Shown: positions 1 through 9,351, counted from the stretch's first letter. The stretch is DNA of 64,000 nucleotides from Mitsuaria sp. WAJ17 (GCF_014174515.1 NZ_JACJUG010000009.1:62001-126000), one strand, 5' to 3'. The notes: generated from the letters alone by a model not told the origin. Made by a program: numbers and translations.

Positions 1-392
1 TTGATGTAGTTGAGGATGGCGATAGCGCCCGGGCCGGTCAGACCCCAGGACGCGCTCACCCCATCCGTCGTGATTTCCTTGCCGGCATTGCCGGCCTGGC
101 CAGGGAGCGCGGGGGAGAACGCCAGTCCTTCGGCGAAGGCCTTCGTGGCCGGCTCATCGGCGGCCACCGGCACGGGCAACCCAGTGATGCGGAAGCCGCT
201 GGCCGCCAAGTTCATGGTCAGGCCCTGGCTGGCCAAGATGTAGCGACCAAAGTTCGCTGCCAGCGAGGCCTGGCCTTGCCGGCCAGCCTCGATCTCCGTC
301 GCGTACGGCTGCAGGGCCGTGACGAAGGCGTTGTAGACCGTGGGATAGCTGGTGTTCCCCAGGTTGATCAGAAAGCCGCTGAAGTCGGCCAT
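1..392 (-). CDS. Phage tail-tip-region protein, partial at window edge
   Basis: Last visible gene of the leftward tail operon; about 130 N-terminal codons are present and the rest lies beyond position 1. The ATG at 390-392 follows an AGGAGG ribosome binding site inside the end of the preceding gene, with stop and start packed as TGAAATG. The translation begins MADFSGFLINLGNTSYPTVY and contains no domain I recognise. Its place after the tape measure and tail-hub genes suggests a tail tip, fibre or fibre-attachment protein; this is inference from position only. Confidence 0.75.
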   Translation of the reverse strand, partial: MADFSGFLINLGNTSYPTVYNAFVTALQPYATEIEAGRQGQASLAANFGRYILASQGLTMNLAASGFRITGLPVPVAADEPATKAFAEGLAFSPALPGQAGNAGKEITTDGVSASWGLTGPGAIAILNYI

Positions 393-393
393 T

Positions 394-1227
394 TCATACC
401 TCCTCGAAGGAGAGCTGCGCCTGATGGCTGAAGAGCTCGCCGTTGGTGAACTGAGGCATGCTGGTGAACTTACCCAGCATGCTGTAGTCGCGCTCCTGAG
501 CCCCGCCCATGCCGGGGAACACGCTGACGAAGGTTTCGGTACGCAGGCCGATCTGACGCATCGTGTCGACCGCCACTGCTCGCTCGCTGTCGCTCAGGTG
601 TCCGAGCTGGCCACGCAGGACGCGATATCGAGTGCGGACGTCTGTACGAAGCGAGCCACCCTGCGTGCGGCGCTGCACCGAGTTGTCTTCCCAGTACAGC
701 TGCAGCCCGAGCTCGATGTTGACCTGCGGCTCGAAGTAAGGCCCCAGCAGCAGGCGCTTCGCCTGTAGGTAGCCGTCACCGTTGGCCGGGTCGGTGACCT
801 CCAGCCGGAAGCTGCGCGCCAGGACTGCAGGGAACCACAGGACCGAGAAGGCTGTCCCCCAGCCTGTAAAGACCGAGGCGCCCCAAGGCACCGCGCCCCA
901 CTGAAAGTCGCCCCACCCCAGCGCCGGCAGCGCGCTGGCCGTGGTGCTGTCGTAGACCTGGTTGCCGGACTGGCCGGCCGCATCCCACAACCGCAGGCGC
1001 CAGGTGGCCTGGCTGGTGAGGTTGTGGTTGTAGAGCACGCAGGCCCCAAGCATCGAGACACCGGCCAGGTCGCCGTTGATGGTCTTGGTGCCAGTGGCGT
1101 TCGCGGTCCTGGCCACGCGCGCGCGGCCCTCCAGCTGCAGATTCGAGACGGGCAACCCCGCCGTGAAGTCCGGGCTGCTCAGCGTGGCCGCATCGCTCAC
1201 GTTCGAGGTGACGAGGCGAATGCTCAC
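394..1227 (-). CDS. Phage tail protein, hypothetical
   Basis: A 277-aa protein in the tail operon, overlapping the upstream gene by four bases (ATGA type), which indicates translational coupling. It starts MSIRLVTSNVSDAATLSSPDF. The middle is rich in Trp, Gly and aromatic residues (about residues 75-140) and looks like a beta-sandwich structural protein rather than an enzyme. Position two genes after the tape measure fits a distal tail or tail-tip component. I do not recognise a named family. A degenerate copy of the prophage 16-bp palindrome lies inside the gene at 632-647. Confidence 0.75.
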   Translation of the reverse strand: MSIRLVTSNVSDAATLSSPDFTAGLPVSNLQLEGRARVARTANATGTKTINGDLAGVSMLGACVLYNHNLTSQATWRLRLWDAAGQSGNQVYDSTTASALPALGWGDFQWGAVPWGASVFTGWGTAFSVLWFPAVLARSFRLEVTDPANGDGYLQAKRLLLGPYFEPQVNIELGLQLYWEDNSVQRRTQGGSLRTDVRTRYRVLRGQLGHLSDSERAVAVDTMRQIGLRTETFVSVFPGMGGAQERDYSMLGKFTSMPQFTNGELFSHQAQLSFEEV

Positions 1228-2699
1228 AAGAAGACCTCCAGTTCGACGCTGCCGCCGGTGATGGACTCGCGCAGGCCCACGACCGTGGCCAGCACCCCGC
1301 CGGCCAGGCCATAGCGCGACAGGTCAAGGGCGACGACGTCGCCGAGCCTGACCTGCTGCGCGGCCAAGAATCCGCTGATGCGGAAGATCCGGCGCAGCTG
1401 GCCCCACAGCGCTGCGCGCCTGGTGGCCTCGGCGCTTGCGTCCGATTGGTTGACGTAGCACGAGCCCTGCAGGTCGCCGTCGACGGCCAGCAGGAAGCCC
1501 GTGAGCGATGTCGTTGCCTTGGCAACCAGATAGCCGTCGCGCAGGCGTTGGCGCTGCGCCTCGCTGAGACTCGACGCGGCGCCGCTGTCGATCGTGGTGT
1601 AGTAGCGTGCATACCCGACGCGCACCGACTTGAGCGGCACGATCCGCTTCGTCAGCTCCACCCGGCCCTGCTCGACGTCGTCGTCGCCGATCGTCACCAC
1701 GGGCGTGCCGGCCGGCGCCTTGAACAGGCCCATGGTCAGCTTCCCGTCGCGGCCGATGGCGTAGTAGCCGCCGGCGCCGGTGACAAGCGCGTCAAGCGTC
1801 GACAGGACCGTGGCCTGGTCCTCGGTCACATAGATGCCGACCGCGCCTGGCGCGTCGGTGTTGAGCTGCGTCACGCTGGCCGCGTCGATGTCCAACACGG
1901 ACCAGCCGGCGCGCTCCTGCACGATGCGCTGGGCGATGTCGGCGGTCTTGTTGACGTAGGTGCCGCCCGTCTTGCTGCCCTTCACGTCGGCCGTGATCCG
2001 GCCGGTCAGGGCCGCGGTCAGCGTGATGGTGCCGGCCGTCAGGTCGGCGGTGTAGGTCCCGATCGCAACGCCGTCCTGGTAGACCGCGTCGACGCTCTGG
2101 ATCTGCCCGTCGTGCACTGCGTACTTGCGCAGCGCGCTGTCGATCAGCACCGGCTCGATCATCTTGACCTCGCCGTAGCAGACCGGCAGCCGCTGGTCCT
2201 TCGCGCTGCCCGCCCCCGTGACCAAGTTCGTCTGCAGCGGCACGTCCAGCAGGTACTGCCGGTCGCGCAGCTTCAGCGTGAGCGCCGCGTTGTCGCGCGC
2301 CTGGATGTCGGCGACCACGCCCGAGAAGACCAGGCGGAAGTCCGCCTTCGGCCAGCTCGCGTCGCCCAGGTACAGCCGCAGGGGCCGGCCGTCCCAGGCA
2401 TCGAGCAGCCAGCTGTCGCGCACGCCGGCCGAGTTGTCAACGTCCAAGTCGCCGAAGCTCACCAAGCTGCGGCCGCGCAGCGCGTCGGCCAAGGCAGACC
2501 GGATGCCGGGCACCGCCAAGACGATGTCGTCGTAGGCTGTGTTGGCCGGCGTGTCGGTCGGCCTGGAGGTGAAGCCGCGGTCGCTCATGTAGCGGGTGAC
2601 GGTCGAGCCCGACGCATAGGCGTCGACCTCGACCAGGATCACCCGCTCCTTGTTGTCCGCGGCCAACCAGGCCGTGTACTGCGCATTGCTGATGCTCAT
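1224..2699 (-). CDS. Phage tail tip/hub-like protein
   Basis: A 491-aa protein directly after the tape measure gene, overlapping it by four bases. It starts MSISNAQYTAWLAADNKERV and contains repeated beta-rich segments but no transmembrane segment or enzyme motif that I can see. In related siphoviruses the gene behind the tape measure encodes distal tail or tail-hub proteins that form the tip and contact the receptor-binding parts, so that role is inferred from synteny. It could equally be a baseplate-like protein. Confidence 0.75.
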   Translation of the reverse strand: MSISNAQYTAWLAADNKERVILVEVDAYASGSTVTRYMSDRGFTSRPTDTPANTAYDDIVLAVPGIRSALADALRGRSLVSFGDLDVDNSAGVRDSWLLDAWDGRPLRLYLGDASWPKADFRLVFSGVVADIQARDNAALTLKLRDRQYLLDVPLQTNLVTGAGSAKDQRLPVCYGEVKMIEPVLIDSALRKYAVHDGQIQSVDAVYQDGVAIGTYTADLTAGTITLTAALTGRITADVKGSKTGGTYVNKTADIAQRIVQERAGWSVLDIDAASVTQLNTDAPGAVGIYVTEDQATVLSTLDALVTGAGGYYAIGRDGKLTMGLFKAPAGTPVVTIGDDDVEQGRVELTKRIVPLKSVRVGYARYYTTIDSGAASSLSEAQRQRLRDGYLVAKATTSLTGFLLAVDGDLQGSCYVNQSDASAEATRRAALWGQLRRIFRISGFLAAQQVRLGDVVALDLSRYGLAGGVLATVVGLRESITGGSVELEVFL

Positions 2700-5600
2700 G
2701 CAGTTGCTTCCAAGAGGCTGTCGCCGATGTACTTGGCGTTGCTGTTGACGGCGGCCTCGACGGCACCCAGCCGCTCCACCAGCGTGGCGCCGAGGCGAAT
2801 CAGACCGTTGGAGATCTGCTCACCGATGCTCACCACGCTGGAGTTCAGCTGCTGCGTTGCGTCGAGCTGGGCCTGTTGCGAGGACGCCTGCTGCTCAGAC
2901 ATCGACTGCAGTGCTGCGACCTGGGGCGCCTGGGCGGCCAGATCGTTCAGCGTGATGCCTTGCTGCTTCAGGTACTCACCAATAGGCGCGAAGGCCTGGT
3001 TCAGGTCCAGCAGCGCTGCGAGCTGCTTCCGCCCAGCCTCGGTGTCCAGCTTGTCCCCCAGGCTGTCGACCAGCGCACGGAAGTCCTCCTTGCTGCCCAG
3101 ATTGGCGGTGATGCCTGCTGCGTCCAGCTGCTTCTTGATCGAAGCCGCGGAGATCGCGTTCTTCTCGCCGTCGCTGTAGTACGAGTCCACATAGCTTCGG
3201 GTCTTGGCGATCAGCGCATCGATGCCCCCAGCAAAGCCCGCCAGCTGCAGCTTCGCGTCGTCGCTCAGGCTGCCGATCTTCGCGAACACACCGCCCAGCG
3301 GAGCAAAGGCAGAGCCCATGCCCAACAGCGCAGCTTTGGTTTGCTCGATGGCCTGGACGGTCTTAGCCAACTGCTCGACGGTCGCGCCGGTCCCCAGCGC
3401 ATCGATCTGCTTGCGGGCCCACTCCGGCAGCTGAATGGCCTGCATTGCCGACTTGACGGCCGCCACGACGTCCTGCGAGTACTCCTCGAAGCCCTTCTTG
3501 GGGTCGGTGGCATACCGCTGGCTTGACAGCTCACTAAGGACACTGCCGCCCTGCCATAGCCGGATGTTGCCCTGGCTGTTGCGCGTCGTCTCATTGCTTG
3601 AGAAGTAGGTCCCGAGCTTGTAGTTGTCGGTCCCGCCAAACAGCTTCGACAGGCCGTTGAGCGACGCGAGGCTGACGTCCGAGACCCCCTTGAGGGCCTT
3701 CTCCAGATCGTCGCTGCGCGCGCCCGTGATGGACCAGCCGTATTGCCGATCGCCCACCTCGTACTCGCGCGGCCGATAGCCGCCCGTCGAGGTGGCTACG
3801 TAGTCAGCCCCATGGAAGTCGTGCCCGTCCCCCCCGAATGCCTTGTCCACAAAGCCGCCGACTGCGCTACCGATGGCGCCCCCGACCGGGCCGCCGAAGA
3901 AAGTGCCAACGCCCGAGCCAATGGCTGACCCCCACTTGCCGTCCTTCGCAGCATTGAAGGCATTGAAGTAGCCACCGACGGTGCCCAGCATGTTTGCTCC
4001 GGAGCCGAACATCTGCCCGAGGCTGCTGGAGACGCCATTGCCCTCGACCAGGCCGGTCCAGCCGCTGCTGAAGGCATCCCAGCCGCTGGACAAGCCAGCG
4101 TTGCCAAGCTGCCAGCCACCTGAGAAGCCGGAGCCAAAGGACCCAAGGACCGAGCCGAGGCCGCCCAGGTTGCCCATGCCGCCGAAGCCCCCACCCCCAG
4201 TGCCGCCCATGCCGCCGAAGAGTCCTCCGCCACCCGATCCGCCGGCGCCGAAGATCGAGCCGATCGAATCACCAACGGGCTGGATGATGGCCTTGATCAC
4301 TGGCTGAAGCACCATCGTCTTGAAGGCGTTGATCAGCGTCGACTTGAAGGCGTCCGCAAAGCCCTGGCCGGACTCGAAGGCACGCATCAGCGCATCGGTC
4401 AGGCCGCTGTAGATGCTGTCAGTGGTCTTCTTCCACTCCTCCGCTGACTCTTGTGCCGCCTTGAGGTGAATGCCTTCTGCCTTCAGATCGGCGAGCTTGC
4501 GGAGTTGCTCCGCCTGCTTGCGGTACTCGTCGCCCGTCTTGCCCGACCAGTCGACCTCATCCATCAGCGCAGCGATGCGCTCTCTGGCGACGGCCAACTC
4601 CTGCAGGCTCGCGATCTCCAGCTTGGCCAGCTGCTCGCTGCTCTTGCCGGCAGCCTGGTTCGACTCCTTCTGCTTCTCGATCTGCTGGGCCAGCGATTCC
4701 GTCTGCTTGGACAGGGTCTCAGCAGCCTGCTCGTTCTGCTTGCGGGACTCCTCCTGCCACCTCACGCTCAGCTCCAGCTGGCGATTCTGGTCGACCAGCT
4801 GCTGAGCGTATGCGCGCATCAGCGGGTCCAGGACGATCTTGCCGTTCTTGAGCTTGTCGTCGAGGTCGATCTGCTCCTTCTCCGCGTCAGAGAGCTTGCG
4901 GCCGAGATCCAGCTCCAGCTTCAGTGCCGTGCGCTTCTTGTCGAGCGTGGCGATGAGGTCGGCGCCGGCTTTGGCTGCAGCCTCAGCGGCCTGCTGCTGC
5001 TTCTTCAGCTCGGCCTCATGCTCCTTGGCCGCTTTGGCGGCTGCCTCCTGGGACGCCTTCGTTTGATCGACGATGTCCTTCAGGTTGCCGAGCTTGTCCT
5101 TTGCTTCAGATCCCGTGAGCGCAACGCCCTTCAGTTCGGCCATCCGGTCCCGCATCTTCGAGCCCCAGGTGGACTCGCTGAAGGCCTTCAGGGTCTCTTC
5201 CCTGAAGTCGACCGCCATCTGCTCGCTCTGCTTGAAGCCGCGCTTCAGCGTATCGACCGCACCGGAGAAGTCGCCAGTGGCAGCCAGCTTGGCTGCATCC
5301 CCGACTGCCTCGATCTCCGTCGCCAGGCGCGCGAAGAACAGGCCGATGGACTTGCCAATGGTCTCAAGGATGCGCCAGGTCACCTGGAAGGCGTCGGCAA
5401 TGTAGGTGATCGCGGTGACACCCATCCGGGCCCACTCCGTGATCGTGCCGTCCTTGGCCAGCTTGCTGATGTACTCCTTCACGCCGCCGGCGCCGTTGGC
5501 AACGTCAACGAAGGCTTGGCTCGCCTCGTACAGCGCCGGGATCATCCCCGTGGCGATGTCCTTCTTCCAGGCGTCGGAGTCCTTGCGGATCTTCGTGAGG

Positions 5601-6250
5601 TTGTCGCCAAAGGCGTCCGCCATCGCGGCCTGGTTCGCCTTGAGCGCCTTCTCCTGGTCAGTGAGCTTCGCCGAAATCGTGTCGGCCTCGTCGCCCAGGT
5701 CCTTGAGGAACGGGAGGAGCTTGGCGCCTTCCTTGCCAAACAGCAGCATGGCCGCAGCCGTCTTGTCCGCCCCGTCCTCGAACTGGCCCATCGCCTTTGC
5801 CGCAACCAGCATCTGATCTTCGGGCTTGAGCTTCTTGAAGTCGTCGAAGTTCAGACCCAGCGCCTTGATCGCGACAGCGGCACCCTTGCTGTCCTCGTCT
5901 GCCATGGCCATGTTCTTGGCCAGCTTGTTCATCGCGCCGGCAATGGACTCGGCACTCGTCTCCGTGTAGGAGCCGACGGACTTGAAGGCACCCAAGGCCG
6001 CAACACTCGCGCCGGTTTGAATCGACAAGTCGTGCAGGGCCGCCGTCGCATCGATGGAGCCCTTGATCATGCCGGCGAAGGCAGCAATGCTGCCGATACC
6101 GGCGAGTGCGATGAAGGCCGTCTTGGCCAGGTCCACAGCCTTCTGGATGTCCGCCATAGCGCCGCTCACCGAGCGCTTGGCATCGTCCATGTCCTGACGC
6201 AAGCGCGCCAGGTCGGCCGCCATCTCAATGGTGAGTCCGCCGATGTTCAT
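2696..6250 (-). CDS. Tail length tape measure protein
   Basis: At 1184 aa this is the longest gene of the prophage, as expected for the protein that sets tail length and lines the tail tube. The N-terminus (MNIGGLTIEMAADLARLRQD) leads into helical segments. A hydrophobic stretch lies near residues 40-65, a long Lys/Glu/Gln/Ala coiled coil spans about residues 385-590, and a Gly-rich hydrophobic region follows at about 655-830. It lies after the tail assembly chaperone genes and before the tail tip genes, the standard order. The start ATG is six bases from the stop of the upstream DUF1799-like gene. Confidence 0.93.
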   Translation of the reverse strand: MNIGGLTIEMAADLARLRQDMDDAKRSVSGAMADIQKAVDLAKTAFIALAGIGSIAAFAGMIKGSIDATAALHDLSIQTGASVAALGAFKSVGSYTETSAESIAGAMNKLAKNMAMADEDSKGAAVAIKALGLNFDDFKKLKPEDQMLVAAKAMGQFEDGADKTAAAMLLFGKEGAKLLPFLKDLGDEADTISAKLTDQEKALKANQAAMADAFGDNLTKIRKDSDAWKKDIATGMIPALYEASQAFVDVANGAGGVKEYISKLAKDGTITEWARMGVTAITYIADAFQVTWRILETIGKSIGLFFARLATEIEAVGDAAKLAATGDFSGAVDTLKRGFKQSEQMAVDFREETLKAFSESTWGSKMRDRMAELKGVALTGSEAKDKLGNLKDIVDQTKASQEAAAKAAKEHEAELKKQQQAAEAAAKAGADLIATLDKKRTALKLELDLGRKLSDAEKEQIDLDDKLKNGKIVLDPLMRAYAQQLVDQNRQLELSVRWQEESRKQNEQAAETLSKQTESLAQQIEKQKESNQAAGKSSEQLAKLEIASLQELAVARERIAALMDEVDWSGKTGDEYRKQAEQLRKLADLKAEGIHLKAAQESAEEWKKTTDSIYSGLTDALMRAFESGQGFADAFKSTLINAFKTMVLQPVIKAIIQPVGDSIGSIFGAGGSGGGGLFGGMGGTGGGGFGGMGNLGGLGSVLGSFGSGFSGGWQLGNAGLSSGWDAFSSGWTGLVEGNGVSSSLGQMFGSGANMLGTVGGYFNAFNAAKDGKWGSAIGSGVGTFFGGPVGGAIGSAVGGFVDKAFGGDGHDFHGADYVATSTGGYRPREYEVGDRQYGWSITGARSDDLEKALKGVSDVSLASLNGLSKLFGGTDNYKLGTYFSSNETTRNSQGNIRLWQGGSVLSELSSQRYATDPKKGFEEYSQDVVAAVKSAMQAIQLPEWARKQIDALGTGATVEQLAKTVQAIEQTKAALLGMGSAFAPLGGVFAKIGSLSDDAKLQLAGFAGGIDALIAKTRSYVDSYYSDGEKNAISAASIKKQLDAAGITANLGSKEDFRALVDSLGDKLDTEAGRKQLAALLDLNQAFAPIGEYLKQQGITLNDLAAQAPQVAALQSMSEQQASSQQAQLDATQQLNSSVVSIGEQISNGLIRLGATLVERLGAVEAAVNSNAKYIGDSLLEATA

Positions 6251-6255
6251 GATCG

Positions 6256-6591
6256 TCAGGTCTTGGAGGTTGCTGCAGCTGCCTGGCGCTGGGCGCGGGC
6301 AGCCATGCGAAGAGAGGCGGCGTCAAGTTCGAGGATCGTGTCCAGCTCCCACGGGTTGAGCTGGACGCCGTAGAGGCGACACCACGCCTCAATGTCGGAG
6401 AACGTCAGGGGGTGCATGCCCATGCCGCTGCGACGCTGTATGCCCAGCGCCGTGTACAGCTGCCAGACGTTCTCGGCGGCCGAGGGCACGCTGCCGCGCA
6501 AGCGCGGGTCGACACGTCCCGTGTTCCTCGCCAGGCGCTGCAGATGCTCCCGCAGCGTGGCCCCATCGCCTTGGCGCTGGGCCAGCTGCAT
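6256..6591 (-). CDS. DUF1799-like tail assembly protein
   Basis: A 111-aa protein with the segment HPLTFSDIEAWCRLYGVQL, typical of the small DUF1799 proteins encoded between the tail chaperone and the tape measure. It probably helps assemble the tape measure in the tail initiator, like the T part of lambda G/GT (inference). The ATG at 6591 has a GGAG six bases upstream. The same frame stays open upstream across the stop of the preceding gene and reads sensibly (FYSALRRELIEAAERE), so the protein may be made partly as a frameshift fusion with its neighbour. Confidence 0.8.
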   Translation of the reverse strand: MQLAQRQGDGATLREHLQRLARNTGRVDPRLRGSVPSAAENVWQLYTALGIQRRSGMGMHPLTFSDIEAWCRLYGVQLNPWELDTILELDAASLRMAARAQRQAAAATSKT

Positions 6592-6611
6592 TTCGCGCTC
6601 CGCCGCCTCGA

Positions 6612-7079
6612 TCAGTTCCCGTCGGAGCGCTGAATAAAACGGTCGCGCTCGTCCAGCGCCACCTTCACCTGGGTCAGCACCCAGCGCTTGGTGCGGAACA
6701 GCACAGCCAACTGGTTGCGCGAGAAGACCGGGGCGTTGGGGAGATCAATCTTCCAGCTCAGCACCAAATCGGCCACGCGCTCGGGCTCGGTCGAGTCTTC
6801 CGCTTCCGGGTCCTCGAACGAGGGCTTGCCCGTCTTCAGCATCCCCTCGCGCACGCGGCGCGTCTGCTGGAATGCCGCCTGCTTGCGGGCCGGGTGCTCC
6901 GGGCCCATCAGCTCCAGATGCATCGGCAACAGCACGCCCGTCTTGGGGTCCCGCAGCTGCAGCCAGGCGGAAGCCACGTCGTCATAGGGCAGGATGGTGT
7001 TGAAGCCGACAGCGATCAGCTGGGTCGCGGCGTTCAGTTGCGCCGCGGTGTTCATGTCTTGGGTTTGATTCATGGTCAT
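6612..7079 (-). CDS. Tail assembly chaperone-like protein
   Basis: A 155-aa protein between the tail tube and tape measure genes, the position of the tail assembly chaperone (lambda gpG equivalent). The longest frame extends upstream to 7187, but that extension runs through a 22-bp palindrome and reads as low-complexity junk. I therefore chose the ATG at 7079 (MTMNQTQDMNTAAQLN); ATG 7073 is also possible. The C-terminus is charged (ALDERDRFIQRSDGN) and its stop overlaps the open downstream frame. No catalytic motif is visible. Confidence 0.75.
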   Translation of the reverse strand: MTMNQTQDMNTAAQLNAATQLIAVGFNTILPYDDVASAWLQLRDPKTGVLLPMHLELMGPEHPARKQAAFQQTRRVREGMLKTGKPSFEDPEAEDSTEPERVADLVLSWKIDLPNAPVFSRNQLAVLFRTKRWVLTQVKVALDERDRFIQRSDGN

Positions 7080-7168
7080 GGTCTCGCAGGTAGAAAGAGA
7101 AATGCCCGCGCCCAGGCCGGCCGCCACCTGCGAGGATGGCGAGCCGGCCCGGGTCGGTGCTCTGGATT

Positions 7169-7190
7169 CCAGTGCAGGCGTCTGCACTGG
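7169..7190 (-). repeat. 22-bp palindrome between tail tube and chaperone genes (copy 1 of 16-bp dispersed palindrome)
   Basis: The 16-bp core GTGCAGGCGTCTGCAC at 7172-7187 is extended by three matching bases on each side, giving an almost perfect 22-bp dyad between the tail tube stop (7199) and the chaperone start (7079). In RNA it would form a strong hairpin. No T-run follows on the minus strand, so it is not a standard terminator. It may stabilise the abundant tail tube message, or belong to the dispersed 16-bp family. Confidence 0.8.
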
Positions 7191-7198
7191 GGAGGGGG

Positions 7199-8422
7199 TC
7201 AGGCTTGGGTGTCCTGAATGGAGATCGTGGTGCGCTCGGTGGCGGTGCCAGCGCCGCCGTTGTAGTTCAGCAGCGCCTGGAAGGGCAGCGTCTGAATGAT
7301 CCCGCCGTCACCGACAGACTTGGCTGCATCGAGCAGCTTGCAGCGGGACATCGAGAACACTTGGAAGTCGCTGTTCGCCGAGTTGTCCGCGGTGAAGGCG
7401 CCGAGGATGTCGATCTCGCCTTCATTGATGAATGCATCGCGCATCGCGACACTGTCGAAGAAGGCCGAGATCTGTCCCGTGACCACCACCGGCTTGTTCG
7501 CCGCCAGGTTCGAAATGACGTTGGTCCCGACCGTGGGGCCACCGCCATAGCCGGCCGAAATGTTCATCGACAGCCCGGTCAAGTTCGCCTGGATCGACCC
7601 GCCAGCCCGGGCGATACCGTTGACCGCAGCAGCAACGCCCGTGGTTGTCTGGGGAGTGGGCGACGTGAAGTACTGCGCCGCAGCCGGGACCATGTTCTGC
7701 CCCAGCAGATCCATGTCGATGGTGGCAATGCCGGTGGGGGGAAGGTTGACCGCCACCTGCGTGAACTTGTTGCCCGTGTACAGCTCGCTCTGCAGCAGGT
7801 CCGCGTACCAGACTTCAAAGGTGAAGCTCCGGTCGATGTGGCTGGTTTGCGGCACAAAAGTCTTCTTGCCAACGACAGCCACCGTGCATCCTGCGATGGG
7901 GCCCTCTGCAACAAGCGACGAGCCATTGAGCGTCATGACCGTCGCCACTGTTGCCGTCAGACCCACGATGAGCAGGTTCTTGTTGATGTTGGCAGCGTTC
8001 AGCGCCCCCACCGAAAGACGGATGCCGTCGCCGATCTTGAAGCCGTCAGTAAGGTAGCTGCCAGCCGCCCGCGTGACGGTATAGGTCGGCCCGGCGCCTG
8101 CAATCGTCAGGCCCACACCGGCAGCAGAGGCGCCAGCGGTGAAGTCTCGCTTGAGCACTGCCGCGAAGACGTCTGCATACGTCTTGCAGCTGAGCTCACC
8201 TCCCAGCTTGCCCACGACACGCCGCACGCCGTGCCGCAAGTCCGCAATCTGGAAGTCCGTACGAATCTCGTTGGATTGGTAGGTGTCCTTCTTCAGGTCG
8301 AAGCCGTTCGGCGTTGCGCGGCGGAACTGCTGCGCGCCGGCGCTCGAAGGCGCCACGCCATAGACGGCTTCAGGCTTGTAGGAGTACTGGCGATAGATGT
8401 CTGATGCTGGTGCGTTCGGCAT
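7199..8422 (-). CDS. Major tail tube protein
   Basis: A 407-aa structural protein. The N-terminal part (SNEIRTDFQIADLRHGVRRV and the following GELSCKTYADVFAAVLKRDF) matches the pattern of the large tail tube proteins of Burkholderiales and Pseudomonas siphoviruses. The rest is Gly/Thr/Ala-rich beta structure, consistent with a tube ring plus an Ig-like or decoration domain near the C-terminus (inference). It lies between the tail terminator and the tail chaperone genes, as expected. It is probably one of the most highly expressed late genes; the palindrome just downstream may protect its message. Confidence 0.85.
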   Translation of the reverse strand: MPNAPASDIYRQYSYKPEAVYGVAPSSAGAQQFRRATPNGFDLKKDTYQSNEIRTDFQIADLRHGVRRVVGKLGGELSCKTYADVFAAVLKRDFTAGASAAGVGLTIAGAGPTYTVTRAAGSYLTDGFKIGDGIRLSVGALNAANINKNLLIVGLTATVATVMTLNGSSLVAEGPIAGCTVAVVGKKTFVPQTSHIDRSFTFEVWYADLLQSELYTGNKFTQVAVNLPPTGIATIDMDLLGQNMVPAAAQYFTSPTPQTTTGVAAAVNGIARAGGSIQANLTGLSMNISAGYGGGPTVGTNVISNLAANKPVVVTGQISAFFDSVAMRDAFINEGEIDILGAFTADNSANSDFQVFSMSRCKLLDAAKSVGDGGIIQTLPFQALLNYNGGAGTATERTTISIQDTQA

Positions 8423-8445
8423 GAGGGTGGCTCCAAGTGTGGAAG

Positions 8446-8844
8446 CTAGGCTTCCTGGAAGGTGACGTGGAAGTCAGTGGATTGGTAGAAAACGCCCCGA
8501 TCCGAGTCGCGTAGATCTGGGCCGGTCAAAGCACGGGCGACTTTGGCGACACGCACGCCTGCGATGACGCCTCGCTGGTAGCGGCAGGCAGCGAGGACAG
8601 CGGCCGTCAGGCTCTTCTGCTGCACATAGCTGGAGGCGAGCACCTTGACCTCGATGCGGGACTGGCACAGGCCATATGAGCCTGCGCCAATCGTCTCGAG
8701 GTCCAGCGTGCTGATGTGGTCCAACACCACGGCTGGAAGCGCACAACCTTCGGGTAGCTCGCCCGGATAGCAACGGTCTCCTACAAGCGCCGTCACTGCG
8801 ACGTCCTGCATCAGCAAGGCGCGAATTGCCTTCTCTGCTTGCAT
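8446..8844 (-). CDS. Tail completion/terminator protein, DUF3168-like
   Basis: A 132-aa protein starting MQAEKAIRALLMQDVAVTAL, with the GDRCYPGELPEG and PAVVLDHIS segments typical of DUF3168 (gp17-like) tail completion proteins. These cap the head-proximal end of the tail tube and join tail to head. It sits between the HK97 gp10-like gene and the tail tube gene, the standard position. The ATG is three bases from the upstream stop. No anomalies were seen. Confidence 0.83.
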   Translation of the reverse strand: MQAEKAIRALLMQDVAVTALVGDRCYPGELPEGCALPAVVLDHISTLDLETIGAGSYGLCQSRIEVKVLASSYVQQKSLTAAVLAACRYQRGVIAGVRVAKVARALTGPDLRDSDRGVFYQSTDFHVTFQEA

Positions 8845-8847
8845 GGC

Positions 8848-9351
8848 CTAGTCCTTCTCGTCGTCGACGGCGACGTCAGGAGCGTTGAGCCCCTCCTTCG
8901 TCAGCCTGCGCCGCACCTGTTCACCGAAAGCCTGGACGGCGGCTCGCGCGGCACCGTCCAGCGCGGGGCGCATGAATGGCTTCTTGCGGACCCCGGGATG
9001 GTCCACGCGCTCGACCGCGCCCCCGCCAATGGCCAGCGCCTTGCCGCGCTTGGCTTTGATGACGTGTGCAGCGGCGCCGAACTCGACGAAGTGCGCGTAG
9101 AACGGCTGGCCGCGCTTGTTGCCGCCTGCCGTGACCGTGGCCACCGGCTTGCCGTTCTTCAGCTTGACGCTGACACGGATGCTGTCCCGCAGCTTGCCGC
9201 TGCGCACCGGGACCTGGCGCTTCGCTTCGGCCTCGATGACCTTGGCCGCTTGGCGCAGAGCGCTGCGAACGATGTTGCGCTCGATCTTCTCGGGCAACTC
9301 GTTGAGCGCCTTCTCCAGCTCGGCAAACCCCTTCAGCTTCACGTTAAGCAT
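8848..9351 (-). CDS. HK97 gp10-like head-tail/tail connection protein
   Basis: The protein is 167 aa from the ATG at 9351, which has a good GAGGAGA ribosome binding site; an in-frame upstream start at 9366 is less likely. The segment AKRQVPVRSGKLRDSIRVSV and the later HFVEFGAAAH are hallmarks of the HK97 gp10 family, proteins found in neck or tail completion. The gene overlaps the end of the upstream head closure gene by eight bases. The C-terminus is acidic. The exact structural role within gp10 families is not settled. Confidence 0.85.
   Translation of the reverse strand: MLNVKLKGFAELEKALNELPEKIERNIVRSALRQAAKVIEAEAKRQVPVRSGKLRDSIRVSVKLKNGKPVATVTAGGNKRGQPFYAHFVEFGAAAHVIKAKRGKALAIGGGAVERVDHPGVRKKPFMRPALDGAARAAVQAFGEQVRRRLTKEGLNAPDVAVDDEKD

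Noticed and set aside
4451-6373. 640-aa plus-strand frame
   Set aside because: It is antisense to the tape measure gene. Leu/Arg/Gln-rich composition and lack of any domain fit a GC-driven shadow frame.
7080-7187. N-terminal extension of the tail chaperone
   Set aside because: It would translate the 22-bp palindrome; ATG 7079 and 7073 give proper starts.
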